NCBI GenBank assembly: GCA_033297075.1
Contig: MU858104.1
Coordinates: 62,001-126,000, forward strand
DNA from: Rhypophila decipiens
Lineage: Eukaryota; Ascomycota; Sordariomycetes; Sordariales; Naviculisporaceae
Reading direction: 5' to 3'
Length of the DNA: 64,000 nt
This document shows, in pieces, positions 1 through 13,328 of this stretch (position 1 is the first letter of the stretch; each line of letters begins with the position of its first letter). Under the pieces are notes generated by a model. It did not search any database and was not told where the DNA came from. It saw only the letters and a program-made list of their open reading frames with translations. The position numbers were made by a program, and so were the translations under genes.

Positions 1-3000
1 AGAATCCGCCATCAGCATCGAGTTTTTGCCCTGGAAACTAGAGCTTCAGAAACTCCAAGACGCTGTTATAAATTCATGTTAGACCTCGCCCGTAAGGATC
101 AGCCTCAAGTCGTCACGAAACACCAGTTATATTCTTATTCTGGAACACCAGCGCACCTCACCAAGGGTGAGCGGTCTACCTCTTCCGTCCCAACCAGAAG
201 GCTGCCGTCACTCTTGTGGGTACGGCGCCGAGACTTGCGACGAGACACGACAGACGGGACGAACACCTTGAATGCACGGGTGGGAGAATGAAATTGCCAG
301 GCGTTCCTCTGATTATCACACCACTACGGCACCCGATATCAGGCACCCGATGTCGCCTGTTCATCTGATATGACATTACCCTACCTCGCTCTACTAGTCC
401 GTGGCGTGCGTGGATCAGATATTGTTATGCCTAGACGCACCGTGCATCTATACTGCCGCGAATTATCGTGTTCAGTTCGGTAGCCAGCTTGGAAGGTCTG
501 CTTGTAGAACTTGGAGTGCGAGTACTAATAACTTAGAGGTCAGATACTATTAGCCAGTGGCTATTTTGTATCAACTAGCAATGGTTGCGAGAAGTTTGCT
601 GTGCACAGTCTTCGACATCCCACCGCCGCCTTGGAAGGACCAGTTGGATCTCACTCATTTATTTCTTTACTGGTGAAAGAAAATGTCCCATTTTCCCCAA
701 TTGCCCCAAATACTCTGTTCCTCACATTTCCAATAATCTCGTCATCAAACATGTGACACAACCAAAGATGCGAAAGATGTTCATCCGCCCGGGAGTTGCC
801 TACTCCGCGTTTCATCACGGCCGCCAATTTATCCCCAACGTCATGATGCCAGCCAGCCACTTTACCCATTACAGTAATAGCATGTATGCGCGGAAGATCT
901 TTCCTTTTGAACATTTGTGTGACTCTCTCGTTTTGGGGTGATGAGCAAATCTCTGCTTTCTTTTCTCTTTTTGTTTTCTTGCTTGGCTATTTGTACCTAG
1001 TCCGACTTGACTTGCCATGTCGTCCAGCCAGGTCAGATGCTTGATGGCTCTGTTCTTAGTCGACGTAATGGACCTGTTGAAATTGCATTTGTCATCACTG
1101 GATTGAGACAGCACGTATCACTTGCCAGTTTTGAGCAAGATGTTACGATTGGGCTCGCCTTGTTGTGTCTGGCCAAGTATAGATATTGGCCCTCACCAGG
1201 CGGCCTGGTGGTCTTTGTGATGATGGCCTGGGATGATCATACTGCCATCTTTTGTTGTTTGTGGCCGCTCTTCTCAAGGCCGGCTAGATCGTGAGAATGC
1301 CGAGGCCATTCTGGGTACATCATTCCACAGTAAAGAGTCAAATTGATGCACCCATTTCAACATGGATGCTGATCCTGTAGTTGACCGTTGTTAATACCTG
1401 TTTACTGTATAAACAATGTATATTCTTCAGCTTATTAAGGCATTTTCTACAATAAGTCGACGCCTATTAAGTCGTGAGCAAAACCCCATTGTATCTTGTC
1501 GGTTTGCTTGTAGAAACTTGAATGCATATGTAGAACGTTCATTGGGAAACACAGGTTCACAGCATGCCTTGTTGTGGCAGAGCTTGCCCACAACTCCGAC
1601 TTGAAATGTTTCGCCCACTGGCGATCCTTCGGTGCAAGTTGCCTTCAGGATGCAAGGTGTTGTTGGAGGTAAATAGTTTTGTAGTGTGCATTCTGCTCGG
1701 GGACACTACCCGAGCTGGTCTGACGGAGGCTTTTCTCTTTTCCATGACAGCTATCAGTTCATAGATATACCATAATATACCGTAGCCTGATTCACGTGGA
1801 ATCATGCCGTTCGGCACTCGGATATGGGGAACCATTGCCATAGATGGTGAATAAAGTGTCCAGATCTCCCTGCCATCGGAGCTGTCAGTCTCCTCCGGCT
1901 GTCAATCACAAAAGGGGTTCTCAACTGGCCGTCCCGGAGAATTAACTGCGACGGCTTACTGTGATTGCCAAGACCGGCGGCCCAAGGTCCACGGCGGCAT
2001 GCTCAATTTCTGCTCCCGCATCGCATGCACTGGGGATGTGATATTATTCCTTATTCATTTGTTTGTTAAGGGGGCGGGAAGTAACGAGGTCCTTCCTTTC
2101 AGTTTAAAGTGGCTTGCCTTTGTGACACAAGCGCGGACTGAACCAAAAGAGAAAGAGCAACGTGAAATAAAAAGGAGAAACTCTGCTAAGCTTTTACATA
2201 ACAAGTGAAGTCGGAAAAAGAGTAAAATAGTCTACGTGGTGGCTTCGGGATCTTGGGCAGCTATTTTATGATTTAGATTTAACGTTCATGCGCCTCCCCT
2301 GAACCGTTGCTTATCCTGCTTACGGATATTGACGTGGTGATGGGATTTTAATTGCGTGCAGTGCCGAAGAGACAATCCCCCTTTTCCTTGCTGGTTACCT
2401 CCCTCCCGATTGCCCCTGGTGATATTTCTCGGCGGTAGCCGGATTTTGGCGACACTTTTGGTATCTGCCACACTGCCTATCAAGTTCAAGGTGAATGAAT
2501 ACCGGAGGTAGTTGCATCGCCATTTGCTGTCTGTGGTGCCAGTTGTCACGAGTTGTCACTCACGGGTGATGGCTTTTTGGAAGCTCCGAGAGCTACGGAC
2601 GAGACCCCGCACCCTGTTTTGTTGTACAGCTAAGATACTCATCCAAGACATGATTGACAACAGAGTCTTTGAGACATTTTGGCTCGCGGCTGGGGCTTTT
2701 ATTGTTCGAATGACATGGAATGTTCCGGCCACTGCTGTTTCTCCCCAGCCATCAACGGTAATATCAACGACGTTATCATCGACCTGGTGCAGATCACGGT
2801 GCAGGTCGGAAGAGAAGGTGAGCCACCCATGGTCGGTACGACATGTTGATGGCGCCAAACTGTGACATGTCCATCGTCAATAAGCGATGTCGTCTCTTTT
2901 GACTCCGCCGTCATGAGGTGCTCGGTTACAGAGCGTATCAGTGTAACAGGTTATCCGAGGTCGAACTGCAGGTAACGGGGTCGCCAAAGAAGTTTTGATG

Positions 3001-5467
3001 TCACTGTGCAAGCGACGGCTCCTGTGGTGGAAATGTCCGGTCACACAACCCCCGTGCTGTCCTGGGCCGGTTCATGAAACGGCCATGTTGCTCCCTGCAT
3101 TCGTTCGCTTGGTGATTTGGCCAAGGCTCATGATACTCCGCACCGCTTCATGTTGTCGAGTTGAGGATCTTCGCTGCTATGGTATTTAGAGTACACCTAC
3201 GGATATCCGAAGCGAGCCTCAGCTCGAGAACAGAGTTGATCTCTTCTCCACACTCCGCAATTGTCAAAGTTGTTTGGTACATGTAGGATGGATGGCAGAA
3301 AACTCGACACGGCTGATATGAACGAAACGGTTCATTTTTGACCAATCACCACGCGCCTCAGAGCCCAAGCTAGCCCCTGAAAATTGTCGGGAGCGAATCA
3401 AAACCCTTGTAAGATCTAAAACATCAATCGGGGGCTCGAACAAGATCGTGAATTTTGCACGTCTTGATTGGCCAAGAAATACTCTCCCACTCTGGGGTAC
3501 GAAGGACAAAAGCCAGAAAAAGCTCGTTACCGTCACCCAACCCCCGGTAACATCCAGAGAAATGAATATTAGGCAACATGATGAAATTCTGGCTGTTTAA
3601 ATTCCAATACAGGGGCTGACGCTGATGTCGGAGGCTTCCAATCACTCGTGATCGGGATTCGAGAATATGATTTTGAACTGCTTCTTGTGGCGATGATGAC
3701 AGTTGATCAGAGTACCGAGTACCGAGTACATTAACCCGCACATTCGACGCAGATAAACGGGCCTTGCAGGGCAAAAAGGTTAAACAAAGTTAAGTTGCAG
3801 CCACCCGCTCTCATCATGACACCAGACCTTGTGGCTTCACGGGGTTTAACCGTCAACGGGAAGTCTACGATTATCCGTAACGGGAATAGAGATGGGGTCA
3901 AGGTTGTCGTGGCAAAAGTCCACGTGTGTGAGTACGTTTAAACCATTAACCTAGCATATTGATGATTGCGTAAATGCATGCTCTAGAGGCACAAATCCCG
4001 ATCACTTGCTTGAAGTTGATGACAACTCAGAGCTGAAAACCCTGAACTGCCTTGATTGCCCCTGTGAGATGAACTGGGAGTGAACCGAGAGCCCACCGTG
4101 TGTGACCACCACCTTCCCGCTCAAGATGGACTGTGCACCTCCTTCCCACGCGGATTTGGCGGTTTGAGCGGGTCCCACCACCCAAAGGGAGGGGCCCTGG
4201 GGCCTTGGCGGGAGAGCATGCACTGGTCCACCCAAACTCCTTCTTCCATTTTAAACATGGGCCGTGCATTGGTTCATCAATCCGACAATCCCGGGCAAAT
4301 CCCAGGGCCCCCCGTTTGGTGCTTTCTCCACCAAGTCACACCAGCCAGCCCAGCCCTCTCTGTGCTCCTCTCTGTCCCGAACGCTCTCTTCATTCCCGCC
4401 CACTCAATCAAGCCTGAGTCCACCTTTTTGCCCACACGGGAGACTGCCAACGACGGGCTCACCCACTGTATGCATGCTGCAGCCGTCCAACACCAATTCA
4501 CCACAGGACACAGCCCCCTAGCCTACAGGGCCCTACACCATTTTCCTTCTGGCTGCAGTGCCTCCTTCCTCCAGATTCCCTGTCAGGACTCGGTCCATCG
4601 CCCAGGGCCTGCATTAACCATTCGCTCCCTCCATTCTCCTTCTTTCTTTTACACCCTCTATTTTCGCCCCTTTCCTTGACAATTCTTCCCCCTCTTCAAT
4701 TCACCTTGGTTCAACAAGATCGCCATCGCCGCCCCGGCCATTAATTCGCGTGTGCGACGCCCAGCGTCCTGTTTTCTTTTTCGACGACCACGATTTGGAC
4801 GACTGTTCGGGAGACTTTGCCGGGCCATTCGGATATCTGGGACAAAGGGAATTTCGCTGGAGAAAGGACTCAAGAAGACAGAAAACAGATTGGTTACAGT
4901 GCTCAGCGACGGAACAAAAGGTCAACACAGCCCATTTCATCTCGACTCCGACCTCCTCTTATCACGACAAAGGCGCGTTTATTCCTGTTTTATTTTCAAC
5001 AATCGCCAACTTCTCATTCAGGCCCGATCCACCCGACTCGATCCAGCGACGTTCCTGTTCATTTCGGTTCACCACGTCCTTCATATTCGACGACCTGAGG
5101 TTTCACCCTGTTGCTGGTCACCAATCTTTTTTATCGAGTTTGGCGGCTCGATAATTAAATATCTTCGACTTGTTGGCGAGCATCTCCTCTCGAAGGCCGT
5201 TCGCATCATCACCAGAGGGTCATCCCACCTCTCAGTCGCTCCTTTTCAGCTCTCAACCACACTGCAGCAGACCCCCTCACGGCGCTTCGCCAATAGCAAC
5301 AGCTGAGACACGCCACATCATAGCCAGCCCGTCTCATGCTTTGATTGACGATTTGCATCAATTGAACCCGCCATTCGAATAATCGTCAAATTTTGCAACA
5401 TACCACATTTGGTGGCCTCGTCCTTATGCCATCCTACGGCTCACTACACTCCCCGTCATTAAGGAAA
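1..5467. other. gene-free stretch and probable long SHO1 leader
   Basis: I see no gene here. Open frames in 1-4000 are short, overlap on both strands, and lack paired splice signals or recognisable motifs. From about 4300 to 5467 the + strand is strongly C/T-rich and lacks a plausible start. This fits a long promoter and 5' leader for SHO1, which starts at 5468. No clear inverted repeats or tRNA-like sequence were seen. A short direct repeat (GTACCGA units) sits near 3712-3730. Confidence 0.5.
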
Positions 5468-6482
5468 ATGGAAAACTCGAGAGCCTCATACGGCCGCAAG
5501 GGCATGCGCATGGGGAACATTGTTGGCGATCCTTTCGCCCTGGCCACCCTCTCCATCTCAGCCGTAAGTCACGTCCCTCCGCTCTACGATCACGCCTAGT
5601 GTGCAATCACTAAAGCGTTGCAACAGCTCGCATGGGTCATCGTGTTTATCGCATCCATCGTCGCGCAAATCAAGGGTACCATCCCGTCATATTATTGGTT
5701 TGGCCTGGTATTCCATTTATTCATTGTCGTCGGTGTCTTCGTCGTCATAGCATCGGATTCAATCCAGACTTACCATGTCGCGATTGTCGGTTATCTGGGC
5801 TGTGCCGTGGTACTGTCCACGTCCGCCATCAATAACCAGGTCTATTCGAATGCCCCCGCCAACCAAGCTGTCGCAGCGGGCTATATTTTATTGACCATGG
5901 TCACGGTACGTTATCTTGACCGTCATGAACTGCATCATTGCGATTGATGACGGGCCACTAACATGGCTTTCATAGTTGATTTGGATTTTCTACTTCGGCT
6001 CTGCACCCTCGGCCGTCCCCCGCGCTTACATCGATTCGTTTGCTCTCTCCAAAGAGTCCTCGTCCCACAGCCACAACATGGGCAGTGGTTACGGAGGCAG
6101 GCCCGAGACCTCGACTTCCGTGCAACCTCCGCAGATGTATACCGCCCAACTCAACGGGCTCGAAAACCCATCTCCTGTTGGCGGAATGACTTCAACGATG
6201 CGCAATTCCAACATCCCACCAGCGTTCCCACCGACGAACGGTATGCAGAAGCCTCCCGCGGCGGGGCCGACTGAGGACACCCAGATCGTGCCACCCACCG
6301 AGTATCCCTACCGCGCGAAGGCCATTTACAGCTACGAAGCGAACCCGGATGATGCGAACGAAATATCCTTCTCAAAGCATGAAATTCTTGAAGTCAGCGA
6401 TGTCAGCGGGAGGTGGTGGCAAGCGAGGAAAGAGAATGGCGACACGGGTATCGCCCCCAGCAACTACCTGATCCTGTTATAG
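5468..6482 (+). CDS. SHO1: high-osmolarity signalling protein Sho1 (4-TM osmosensor with SH3)
   Basis: Membrane osmosensor and adaptor of the HOG MAP-kinase pathway. In yeast it recruits Pbs2 and Ste11 to the plasma membrane. Three exons are read: 5468-5563, 5627-5905 and 5976-6482, all phase 0 with GTAAGT and GTACGT donors. They give 293 residues, the usual size for filamentous-fungal Sho1. The start was chosen because [11 protein letters not shown] leads directly into the conserved [12 protein letters not shown] segment; an upstream in-frame ATG at 5393 is less likely. Four hydrophobic segments span about residues 20-125. A Pro/Ser/Asn-rich linker follows, and the last 60 residues form an SH3 domain (ALYDY-like AIYSYEAN, the GRWWQAR Trp pair, and the terminal PSNYL). 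Family assignment is firm; exact linker function is not inferred. Confidence 0.96.
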
Positions 6483-8504
6483 GACTTTCCTTTCCGAATT
6501 GCGACATTTCGATGACCAAGGATGGATAGACATGTTATGGTTGGAATTTATTATTTTTTTTTCTGTCTTTTTTTTCTTCTCTTTCTTCTGGAAGCGGTGA
6601 TGAAAACAAAACGCCATGACTACCACAATACCACAGACCATGTCGATTATCATTGATTTTTTCCCCTCCGACCGTTTTCTTCCTCTCGGATCATTCCCTT
6701 CATGTCATATTTCACTTCTTTTCTCAGAGGTCGAGTTCCCACAACAACGTGGTCTTCAACCCGAGACTGTTACCTACTTAGCCTTTTGGTCACCCACATG
6801 TCTGTACTTGTTTATTATTTATTATACCCGTCGCACAAAAATATATGCCACTTCTTTCCAAATCAAGCCCTAATACAGTGCAGACACCTGTGCCGGCGAG
6901 GTTCAAGTTTGGCCTCACGATCATGGCTTAGATTCTCCAACGACCATTGAGTGGCGAGAGGCCCTGCGGCGATGGAGGAGAGAGAAAAGGTTGGGATGGC
7001 GGCTATGAAGAGTGGCCGAAATCAGGGACCGGACGAGGTAACAAGGAAATCCAGTATCGTGGTGGAATGGGATTTAATGTCCCATACAACGACCAGTCAT
7101 TGATCACTCTTCTTTGTGTATCTATTCCCCTTTTGTAATTTGTTCCTCATTTGGTGAGATTTGCTCATGACTTGTATCGGCCCGGATTTCTTTTGCGTCT
7201 ATTGCTCTATTTCTGTTATTGGTTCTGTTTATATAGTAATTATTGGTACCATTTATTCTCCCGATTTGCCAGGTTTTTGTTCTTAACCTGGGCTCTCTTT
7301 TGCTCGGTGGTCAAGATGGGACCGTGGTTTTCTCAGGTCATTATTATTATACCAGTTTGCTTTGTTGCTTGGTAACTTGGTAACGTATGGGCTTTGCCTG
7401 TGTCTTGGAGAGGCACCCTCATCTTTTTGGATCCAGTTGCCACTGGCTGGAAGCTCTACTTTGTCCCGCTGTATTTACTTGGTATCTAGCAGTCCATGAG
7501 ACGATCGACAGCCCATATTTACATTTACTTTCCTTATCCCGCTGCGGAGAGAAAGACGCGAACCGTCTCCTCGGGATTCGAGTAAAAGGAAATCGATGGC
7601 AAATCCAAGGCCAATAAAGAAGGTAGCCGTCGAGCGGTAACTTGAAATATTCCGACGGTGGGTGATTGCCCCTGTGTTTCTTTGACAGCGTGCGGTTTTG
7701 CCGCTCAATATGAAATGGTTGCGGGATGATTGCTCTCCCGGAATGTCTCGTCGAGAACTTTCAAAGAAAGGCGCAAGCATATAAGGCGTTGGTGCTCCCA
7801 GTTCCATTTCTTGGAGAGGCCGTGACAGGTTTGGTAGTAGTGTCAGGGCAAGGCGGCAGACCGGCGGCATATCTCGTAGAGTTTGGGATGGTAGGTGGAT
7901 ATACATGTAGTGTGTTTGCTGAGCCATGATGAGATTTTTGGACAGTTGGCACAAAATAGTCAACAAACATACTGCACCGGGCTGGGATATAGTGCTTGGC
8001 TGGCAGGAATGTGCTTTGGACAACTCTATATGTGAATTTACATTTGCGCCTGCTCAAGGCATGTGTGCGCAATGTTTTCCCTTCAAGCGGTCCTCTCCCT
8101 TCATCTCCTTGTCAGCCCACCCTGCACCCGAGGATGATATTCCTGCCCTTCTCATCTCCAGGGTCGGTTCTGGACCTATGCTGCTGCTCATTAACGCGAC
8201 TTGATTTACGCCGAACCCTCCTTACATGGGAGGGTGTATAAGCTGTGGCCGGGTTGAAGCATATCCCTTTTCCTCGTCGCGAATTGCGCTCTTTCTCGGG
8301 TTCATCCAGTCAATCTGTTTCATGTCGGAAAGGGCGGCGACCGCGGATGCGCGCCGTCTCTGTGCCTGCTTTTCATGACCTGCGATATTGCGAGCTGCGC
8401 CGTAGTCGAAATTCCAGGATTTGTACAACAAATGTCATCCGAGGTCCCTTTCCTTCAAAACATTCTGTCCAACAGCTGTTCATCAAACAACGAGGGCGCA
8501 CAGA
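6483..8504. other. convergent intergenic region SHO1/SPC19
   Basis: About 2 kb between the 3' ends of SHO1 (+) and SPC19 (-). The first part after 6483 is T-rich and probably the SHO1 3' UTR. A 182-codon minus-strand frame (7475-8023) has no recognisable motif and overlaps another open frame. I see no supported gene. Confidence 0.4.
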
Positions 8505-9118
8505 TCACGACTTTTGTTCAAGGCGTAACCTCAACTCCCTCTCTTTCTGCTGAACCTCCAGCTCGAGCCGCTCAATACTGTACTTGAGCGCCTCTTTCCG
8601 TTGGTGCACGACCTTGGCGCGGAGAGCCGCCTCGCCTTGTAAAGGTCGGTTACGGCTAGTCGCTCGCAAAGCAGCAGCAGCGTTCTTATTTCCCCATCTC
8701 GATGATTTGCCGCTGTCTTCGTAGTTGCCGTCGCGATCGCGCGGGATATGGGATAACCTTCCGGCGTTGAGCTCGGCGCGGGCTTTGAGCGTCTCAACCC
8801 GTCGTGCCTGTCGCTCGAGTTGTTTATCGGCGCGGTCAAGGAGCTGAGCTACGAAGGGGCCTATTTCGTCACGAAGGGAGGCTTCGGCTGCCGCCAGTGT
8901 CGGCTGGGGTATCAGTTCGTAGTGCTGTTTGCGCCAAAGGTTAGCTGGTGATTGAGGCGATTGCCGGGCAGTTGGGAAGTACCTACGCGGACTGTTTTGA
9001 GTACGGAAGAGAGACGAGGAAAGTCTTCGACGCCGTTGCCGAGCGTGTTGACGGAGGATTCGAGAAAGGAGAGCGACGTGCGCAATGAGGCCACGCAGTC
9101 GCTGTATGAGGAAGACAT
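8505..9118 (-). CDS. SPC19: DASH/Dam1 complex subunit Spc19
   Basis: Subunit of the ten-protein DASH/Dam1 ring that couples kinetochores to spindle microtubules. Two exons on the minus strand, 9118-8987 and 8924-8505, phase 0. The intron has a GTAGGT donor, an AGCTAACC branch point and a CAG acceptor. The product is 183 residues, close to the yeast protein (about 165). The N-terminus shows the Spc19 pattern: SYSDCVASLRTSL, then DFPRLSSVLKTVRHYELIP across the splice junction. A Leu/Ala/Arg/Glu-rich coiled coil follows (RADKQLERQARRVETLKAR) and a charged coiled-coil tail ends in RLRLEQKS. The ATG at 9118 is preferred to an in-frame ATG 78 nt upstream, because the conserved block begins right after it. 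Confidence 0.9.
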
Positions 9119-10856
9119 GTTGATGTTTATTTTCCACTGGGGTACGGAGATGCTGCAGTGCTGAATGGTTGTTTCGCAATTGTGAGTGCTTGCCAAAGCT
9201 TGAACCCTTCAATATCGCTTATCGTCACATAAAAAGATGTCGTCATTCGTCCGATGTCATGATGCGCAACAGGTATCCGTTACCGTCTTGGTTGAACTGC
9301 GCGTCTGGCTGTTCCCTTCCCAACGCGATGGAAAACACCGTTCGTCACTCCTGTTCTGGAAGCCGGCATCAGTGGGTCCCCTCAAACGGCGGGGTTAGTG
9401 ACCCGTGCGCCGGAACCTTGATGTGGGGTTCGGGACAGGGGTGGTGTTCCACTCTATCTTGGTGTAACATGCTGCCAAGAGATTCCATGTCGTTCCCCTG
9501 AACGATGCAGGGGTTATTTCTTTAGCGGCCGCCTTTCTCAACCTCTCGACCTCGTTGACCACTTTGAAGCCATGGCCGCCTGCGCCATTATAAGACTCTG
9601 TCGAATTTCATTCTGGAATCCAGCTCGGCTTGGATCACAGGACGAAAGACGCACAGGTCAAAACCCACAGATGTACAAAAGTACGGATTTAATACGCGAT
9701 ATGAATGTTACCGTTACACCTGGCACCTCGGTTGAACGAACCGTCAAGGAAACACCAACTTTAAATGAACTCACCTCTTGCTTCACGGATAAACAGCTCC
9801 CATCTCCCAGAGAACCGCATATGTCTCGTCAAACGCAACGACAATACAAGCGTAACAGTTCAAGTTAAACCATGTAGACAAAATGTGTGTTACGGGAGAC
9901 TGTGCAACCTGAAAGGGAAGCTCCCCCGTCGTGGCACTGGCGACACAGGAGTAGATATTCACAGGGGATAAACATGTCAAGGCCCTTCTTGGAAGAATCA
10001 AGTACTGAATCAATGTGGGACTGTCTCTTCGCTGTCTCTCATGGGCCAAAATGACATCCCGGCCAGACTTGTTCTGGAGTATTGATAACATCAGGCACAT
10101 GTGCTGATATGGATCTTTGTGGACGAAGCTATGTTTTGACGTATTGGTACCCAACAATACCATAACATATATTTGCAAAACTCTCAAGGTTCCGACTAGT
10201 TTCTAACTAGTTCTATACTACAACATATCTCTACAAATATTTGCTATCTCTTGTATTCCATATACTCTGTCGGCACACAAGGTTTGATGAATGTTTAATC
10301 GTCTTGAATATATTATTATTCAGAAGTCAAATAATGAATCGTGCCTTCCCCGGCTTGTTAGTATACGCATATATGCTGCTACAAGCATTAAACTAAAATC
10401 CAAATAAGAGAGAAACATGACCTGAACGTTCATCCCATCTGAGATGGAAATGTCAGTACGAGATTTGTCCCGGGTACTGTGTATTGCAGGTGACCCACAC
10501 AAGCCACAAAACTCAATACCTAGGTAAGGTAGGTAAGTAGCAACCGTACCGAACCTGAACCTTCTCTGAACATACCTTTTCCCTCTCTTTCTCTCTCTTA
10601 CTTCAGCTCCCTCTTTCCGACATCACTTGGCCCATCGAACAAGAATCCACTCTCAATGCCTCCAGCTTGGGCCATTTGTTCATCCATTACACTAGAATAA
10701 CCAGACTTGACTTTCTTCAATCCTCCACAATATCCAGCAGCAAGTTCAACTCTTTACCCTGTCGCTTCTTTCAGAGTGTCTTCCCCCATCAAAGCTGTCG
10801 TGTCATTGCTCGGTAGTCAACTTTACACACCTCGTCTTTGACCTGCCGCTGGCACT
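9119..10856. other. divergent promoter region SPC19/RBR ligase
   Basis: About 1.7 kb between divergent genes. Frames in it are short and show no motif. The stretch 10560-10850 is C/T-rich and is probably the leader of the RBR gene. I see nothing else supportable. Confidence 0.4.
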
Positions 10857-12269
10857 ATGGCTCGAGAAACAGAAATCTCACGTGCAAGCCAAGGGCAGTC
10901 TGCCCGAAAGGTCCGGCGAGGGCGGTGCTACATTTGCCGCGAGAAATTCGAACGGGATACAATGTTCAAGGCGCTTTGCTCGCACAAGTTCTGCCCGTTG
11001 TGTCTACAGAGGTTCTTTCGCGACGCCCTGACGGAAGCAAGATTCCCACCCAAATGCTGCGACTTTGCGATTCCGGACACGGCAAACGACTATCTCCCCT
11101 CGGATCTTGTAGCCGTGCTGCAGCAAAAAGAAGTCGAGTACGGCATTCCGGCAGAGAAGCGCGTCTTCTGTCGCGGCTGTGCAGCCATCATCCCGCCGTG
11201 GAATATCGACGAGAAGACCATGATCGGCTTCTGCGAGCAGTGCAAGGACAAGACGTGCACCCGCTGCAAGACGTACAAGCACGAGGGCGAATGTCGGCTT
11301 CAGACGACTGGGGATGAGCTGAAAAAGATGCTGCTCGCGAACAAGTGGGCAGTTTGCTACCGATGCAACGCGACAGTTGAGAAGATGGAAGACTGCGACC
11401 ACATAACGTAACTCTCCCCTTCCATCCCCTCTCTTCACAATACACAGACTAACGTCCTATTCTTTGACAGCTGTGTCTGCGGCGCCGAATTCTGCTACCA
11501 GTGCTCTGCAAAGTGGAAGACGTGCGCATGCTACCATCACGAGTTCTTGTTTGACGGCATCACCAACGCCAACTTCCGTGCTGCCCACCCCGAAATCACC
11601 TCCGAGGACCAAATCTTCCTCCCTGGTGCGACAGGTGAAGAAGCCCATATCCAAGAAACCGAAGAGGCGGCCGCACCGGTCCAAGCCGTGGACTCCGAGA
11701 TGGAAACAGACTCGGACCAAGAGACTGAGCAGTCCAGTGATACAGAGATGGAGATGGCAGTTGAGAATCACGATACAGTCGACCAGGCAAAGACCGTGAC
11801 GTCGGAAATGGACATTGATGATCAGCAAGAGACTGGAAAACAAAACGCAAACGAGGGCCTTGACCAGGCGCTTCCGCAAGACCAGGCGGCCACCAAACAG
11901 CCCAGCCCGGCTGCTCACAAAACATTCTGGAGACGGCATGCTCACATTGACGCGGCTGCTGCGGCGCAAATAGTCGAGACGACAGCGGCAGCCCTCTCAC
12001 TCCGGGCACCCAGGCCCGAGCCTCAGTTTCCGAAGCGCAACTGGGCCTGCCTCCACAGGGACTATTATGCCATCCACCACGGCGGACCGTTCAACTGCGC
12101 CGACTGCGCTGTCATTCAGTCGACATACATTCTCGAGTGCAAAAAGTGCAATATTCATCTCTGCGTGAGGTGCGCTGAGCTGTATGAGCACTTTGACTGG
12201 TGGCGTGACGGCCCGCCGAGGGGCCGGTGTAAGCCCCATCGGGCTCAAAAGGTCCGAGAGAAGGCATAA
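10857..12269 (+). CDS. RBR-type (RING1-IBR-RING2) E3 ubiquitin ligase
   Basis: Transfers ubiquitin through a RING/HECT-hybrid mechanism in which RING2 carries a catalytic cysteine. Two exons: 10857-11407 and 11471-12269, intron 11408-11470, phase 2, giving 449 residues. RING1 starts at Cys24 and Cys27 (CYICREKFE, then CSHKFCPLC). The IBR zinc ligands follow (FCRGC, FCEQCKDKTCTRCKTYKHEGEC). RING2 spans the splice junction (CYRCNATVEKMEDCDHIT, then CVCGAEFCYQC), with Cys180 in EDCDH as the likely catalytic residue by analogy with parkin and HOIP. After an acidic, Glu/Met/Asp-rich linker the C-terminus has a further Cys/His cluster (CADCAVIQ, CKKCNIHLCVRC), an extra zinc-binding module. Substrates are unknown. 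The ATG is the first in frame and precedes the RING by 23 residues. Confidence 0.92.
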
Positions 12270-13328
12270 ACTGGGTGGACGCACAATCGTCAGAGGATGC
12301 AGGACACATAGGATTTGTGATGGATATTGAGGACGGTTGTTCTGGATTCCTAGGACTGGTGTAGGAATATGGGTCGGCTTTTGTGTTAAAATTGGAGGGT
12401 CGTGGAGATATGGCCCGGTCTGATCGTTGAGGGCTCCATTTCGTGCTTGTGGATATGTCGAGACCAACTTGGCCTATACTGGAGCGATATTTCCTCCATG
12501 TACTTACGATACCCTGGTTTGCGAGATTATTGTCTCCCTTTCGAGACATGAACATGAAGCAATTGCATCGGTTCGTCGTCCGTGTTTCGTCCGTCTGATT
12601 CCGTAAAGTCCGGCACCACCGAGACCGTCGGTACACTGCTAATGGTGAATCGCCAATTCCTGCCGAGTTCGCAGTTTTGCAGGCTGTGAATCTTGATCGG
12701 AGACTGTCACTGGCCTTCGGTCATACAGTGTGACGTGCGGAGCTATCACACACCGGCTTGGCATGGGTTGTCTTGCTTATCCCCATCTGGCATCAAGGTT
12801 CGATTTCTGCGGTTGAGGTAAGCAACCACGGATGTTCATTTTTCTCGAGGGACGGAAAAGGCTGACAAAGCATTGCAAGGCCGGACTCACCATCTTTGAA
12901 CAATGCCATGGCTTGGAAATATAGCATGTAATAATCATGTAATAATCCATCACTACCGTCCCCATCATCTCCAACCATTTCGGGTACAAGTCTCAATCTG
13001 CCATTTGTCTGCAACCACAAGTATCCGTACATGTACCCCTTTGTCCTGGATTAGTTGAAGCACAAAACCGACATTACTCAGCCCCCATGGGCCCCATTGT
13101 CTCATGTAACCTCATTGGCAGATTTCTGTCTTGGACCATCTCGATTGACACACCCACCATCTTGGCCGTTGATTTGCGAGGTCGCTTCCTTGGGGTCCCT
13201 TTTGGTCTTGTTTTCCTATATAAGGGTCATGCCCCCTCAACTAGGTTGACTGATCAGGATCAGGCTCAAGCTCAACTATCCTCAAGCTTTTGCATCTCAA
13301 CCTGAACAAAACAAGAAACTCGCCCAAC
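12270..13328. other. intergenic region RBR ligase/MDR oxidoreductase
   Basis: About 1 kb between two + strand genes. It holds the 3' end of the RBR gene and the promoter of the MDR gene, including the TATA-like site at 13217. No coding sequence is supported. Confidence 0.4.
13217..13224 (+). promoter_or_regulatory. TATA box of the MDR gene at 13329
   Basis: TATATAAG lies 105-112 bases upstream of the ATG at 13329, at a distance normal for a fungal core promoter, with a C/T-rich stretch between the two. Confidence 0.45.

Noticed and set aside
4080..4679. 199-codon + strand frame upstream of SHO1
   Set aside because: Composition follows the C/T bias of the region, other frames over it are open too, and no motif is present.
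4752..5306. 184-codon + strand frame
   Set aside because: Overlaps two other open frames in the same pyrimidine-rich leader; no motif or splice logic.
7475..8023. 182-codon minus-strand frame
   Set aside because: No recognisable motif; it lies in the convergent intergenic region and is overlapped by another open frame.
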